From a virus, in IMG/VR virus record IMGVR_UViG_3300005613_000315, positions 1 through 29,191 of that record: a stretch of DNA of 29,191 nt; one strand, given 5' to 3'. Position numbers and translations under genes: made by a program. The notes under the pieces are model-generated. The model saw nothing but the letters and a program-made list of their open reading frames with translations, was not told the origin of the DNA and made no database searches. Positions within the stretch are counted from its first letter, which is position 1; each line of letters starts with the position of its first letter. Shown here one piece after another: positions 27,287 through 29,191 of this stretch.

Positions 27287-29191
27287 TTATATTGCTGTTC
27301 TACTTATCTCTCTCCATGTACTACCATCGTACACAAGAGTGAGGGTGTCGTTTGCTGTTGCTGCAAAGTCAAGCGACGCCGCTAATAAAAGTGAAGCACC
27401 TGTACCTGCAGTATTATGCTTCACGGTCACAGAACCATCAAATTGAAGTGTTACAACTGATCCTGATTGCCAATTTGTTGCTGCTATTGTATTTATCTGA
27501 GTAGTACCCGTTATATCGAAATAATTACCATCTCCAAGTGTGATATTGTTAGCACTTGCCACATCAGAACCCTTTAGTCCTTGTATGCGTTTTTGAGCAA
27601 CGATATCTTCGGTTAGTTGGAAAAAGCGCTCATCATAAGCATATTCTTCCAGGATATCAGTACCAAACGTGATATTACCTCCAAAATCTGTGTCTGTGAG
27701 GTAGGTGGTAGAATAAGAAATACGAGCATCCTGGTCGATGTTAGTCAAAGAAAAGTTGATAGTTTGCATGTCAATTACCGCTCCAGTGTGGGCGTATACA
27801 CCATACTCAGCATTAGAAAACGTATATGACTTCCCTGAAAACGAACTCCAGTTAGAGTTAAAACTAACAATTACACAACGATTTGATGCTGTTTTAGCAC
27901 CCATATCAATGACAAGGGTTGAATTGAAAGAAGAATAACTTACCCCGTCACACAGTATTCCCCCAAATGCACCTCCAGATCGTCCATTAAGTGTGATAGT
28001 GCGTGTACTTCCAGTTCGGATAATACATCCACGTTGCAGTGCCCAACCATAAGTTCCAAAATCATTGAAGGTTAGACTCTGCTCCACATCCATGTAAGTG
28101 CCACTCGCTAAAATAATACCGAAACTACCAGCATCATCATAAGAGGTCAAAACAGAATCACCGTCATTGTTAGCTAGAAAGTTAACTACAGCATTGTTTT
28201 GAGCAGCTATACAAACATATGTCCCATCAAATAACACATACTCAAACTCTAAATGACTAGAGTCTGCGAGAACACCATATAGGGCGTTTTCAAAAGAAAT
28301 ACCTGTTACAGTCACGATTACACCTTTGGCACCATGACTTAAACCAATATTACTGAACTGACCACCAGCATCAAGAGTTACATTGCTAGGCGTTGTAGCG
28401 TTCCCCTCAATACGAAGAGAACCAAGATAACTCTCAGGAATAGTTAGCTGCTCTGTATATGTCCCGTCTGCAACATCGATTGTTACAGCACCTACAGTTA
28501 ACAGTTCTGCCGACTCGTTGATGGCCTTCTGAATGGTAGCGTATGGGCTAGAAGAGGTACCGTCACCCGTCACATCACTACCTGTAGTGGCCACATAAAT
28601 TGTTTGAGACTCTGTAAACACATTGGGAAGATAATCACCAGAAATGGCAACGTTCGTCACTCCAGAAGATTTTGTGACAGATACCCCTGAGCCAGTAAAA
28701 TTAATATTGCTCGCATCAGTGGTAATAAGTGCACCATCATCCTTAATGACAAGACTCTTACCCTTTGTGATGTTTTGAATTAGAGGTTGTGGTAGGTTCT
28801 TAATTGAACTAGCATCAAGCATTTCTTGCCCCTCAAGAGATTGGAGCTTATCTCTTACTTGCGCTGCGGTTATCTCGTCTCCATCTTTTCCATCTTTTCC
28901 TGGGCTTCCGTCCACTCCGTCTCGACCATCCATCCCAGGTTCTCCTGGATCTCCCTTATCCCCTTTAGGCCCCATAGGCCCTGCTGGACCAATGTCCCCC
29001 TTCTCTCCTTTAGGTCCTTGCGGTCCTGGCTCTCCTTGCTCACCCTGTGGACCAACTTCACCGTCAGCACCATCTATCTTCATGGCCACAGCATCCTCTA
29101 CAAACTCACGTGTAGCACCTAATTCTTCGCTTATTTTAGACAATTCCTCCTCTGTTTTATCCATAAGATCAAGTAAGACCTTCTTCGGATC
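27287..29191 (-). CDS. Collagen-like, beta-helix tail fibre (5' end at window start)
   Basis: Full protein 652 residues with the N-terminus at 177-1. After an N-terminal helix comes a collagen-like run of G-x-y triplets (about 60-120, for example [19 protein letters not shown]), then a linker and a pectate-lyase-like right-handed beta-helix that starts at [20 protein letters not shown] and [10 protein letters not shown]. The C-terminus is a small beta domain ([20 protein letters not shown]). Collagen-like runs trimerise fibre shafts, and a beta-helix at the tip binds or cleaves surface glycans. Stop TAA at 27289-27287 is followed by the next gene's ATG after one base. Confidence 0.8.
   Translation of the reverse strand, partial: DPKKVLLDLMDKTEEELSKISEELGATREFVEDAVAMKIDGADGEVGPQGEQGEPGPQGPKGEKGDIGPAGPMGPKGDKGDPGEPGMDGRDGVDGSPGKDGKDGDEITAAQVRDKLQSLEGQEMLDASSIKNLPQPLIQNITKGKSLVIKDDGALITTDASNINFTGSGVSVTKSSGVTNVAISGDYLPNVFTESQTIYVATTGSDVTGDGTSSSPYATIQKAINESAELLTVGAVTIDVADGTYTEQLTIPESYLGSLRIEGNATTPSNVTLDAGGQFSNIGLSHGAKGVIVTVTGISFENALYGVLADSSHLEFEYVLFDGTYVCIAAQNNAVVNFLANNDGDSVLTSYDDAGSFGIILASGTYMDVEQSLTFNDFGTYGWALQRGCIIRTGSTRTITLNGRSGGAFGGILCDGVSYSSFNSTLVIDMGAKTASNRCVIVSFNSNWSSFSGKSYTFSNAEYGVYAHTGAVIDMQTINFSLTNIDQDARISYSTTYLTDTDFGGNITFGTDILEEYAYDERFFQLTEDIVAQKRIQGLKGSDVASANNITLGDGNYFDITGTTQINTIAATNWQSGSVVTLQFDGSVTVKHNTAGTGASLLLAASLDFAATANDTLTLVYDGSTWREISRTAI
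29069..29191. repeat. Terminal direct repeat, right copy
   Basis: Exact copy of bases 1-123. Removing one copy leaves a circle of 29,068 bp and restores a 652-residue fibre gene across the joint. Confidence 0.95.

Noticed and set aside
1-29191. Recoded stop codon (for example UGA read as Gly, as in Gracilibacteria)
   Set aside because: UGA ends several well-placed genes, including the portal, the nuclease and the zinc ribbons, often within ATGA overlaps. The standard bacterial code fits.
1-29191. tRNA genes, CRISPR array, integrase or transposase
   Set aside because: No cloverleaf, regularly spaced repeats with spacers, or recombinase motif was seen on either strand.

Overview
The window is a complete circular genome of a small tailed bacteriophage, opened inside a tail-fibre gene. 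Bases 1-123 repeat exactly as 29069-29191, so the unique circle is about 29,068 bp. No integrase, DNA polymerase, helicase, primase, tRNA or CRISPR array is visible. TerS, TerL, portal, scaffold and capsid genes are present. A gp11-like neck protein and a propeller-like tail protein appear too, without tail tube, sheath or clear tape measure, which suggests a short-tailed (podovirus-like) virion. TTGACA/TATAAT-type promoters and intrinsic terminators point to a bacterial host. The host cannot be named. Late genes have almost no Shine-Dalgarno sequences and start in AT-rich contexts, often as stop-T-ATG (TAATATGG). Stop codon use fits the standard bacterial code.

Layout. A control and origin region lies at about 20.75-21.87 kb. 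Two sigma70-type promoters overlap head to head at 21431-21470, with a dyad operator and two DnaA-box-like sites nearby. To the left is a winged-helix initiator gene. It carries inside it four repeats at exact 22-bp spacing next to an AT-rich segment, the architecture of a lambda-like origin. Rightward (+ strand, 21.5-24.6 kb) is an early operon of very small genes: zinc ribbons, single-TM peptides, an SSB-like protein ending in EDIPF and a PD-(D/E)XK nuclease. It ends at a bidirectional terminator at 24671-24697. Everything else is leftward (- strand). The order of transcription is TerS, TerL, portal, scaffold, capsid, a six-gene cassette of glycosyltransferases, methyltransferases and a sulfotransferase, neck, fibres, propeller-like tail protein, M23-peptidase virion protein, internal protein, then across the junction a collagen-like beta-helix fibre, a second receptor-binding protein, and a lysis module.

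How it fits together. The early genes and the initiator probably hijack the host replisome, as no replication enzymes are encoded. The late region is driven by several promoters of nearly identical build at 20.78, 18.70 and 9.77 kb. Two of these, and the initiator promoter, are followed by an intrinsic terminator lying directly before the start codon, so expression must involve readthrough or antitermination, or the leaders are released as small RNAs. The sugar-modifying cassette sits between capsid and neck genes and probably decorates virion proteins or the host surface. One of its glycosyltransferases ends in a textbook C2H2 zinc finger. Lysis appears to rely on a papain-like cysteine protease with holin-like membrane proteins rather than a recognisable muramidase or amidase.
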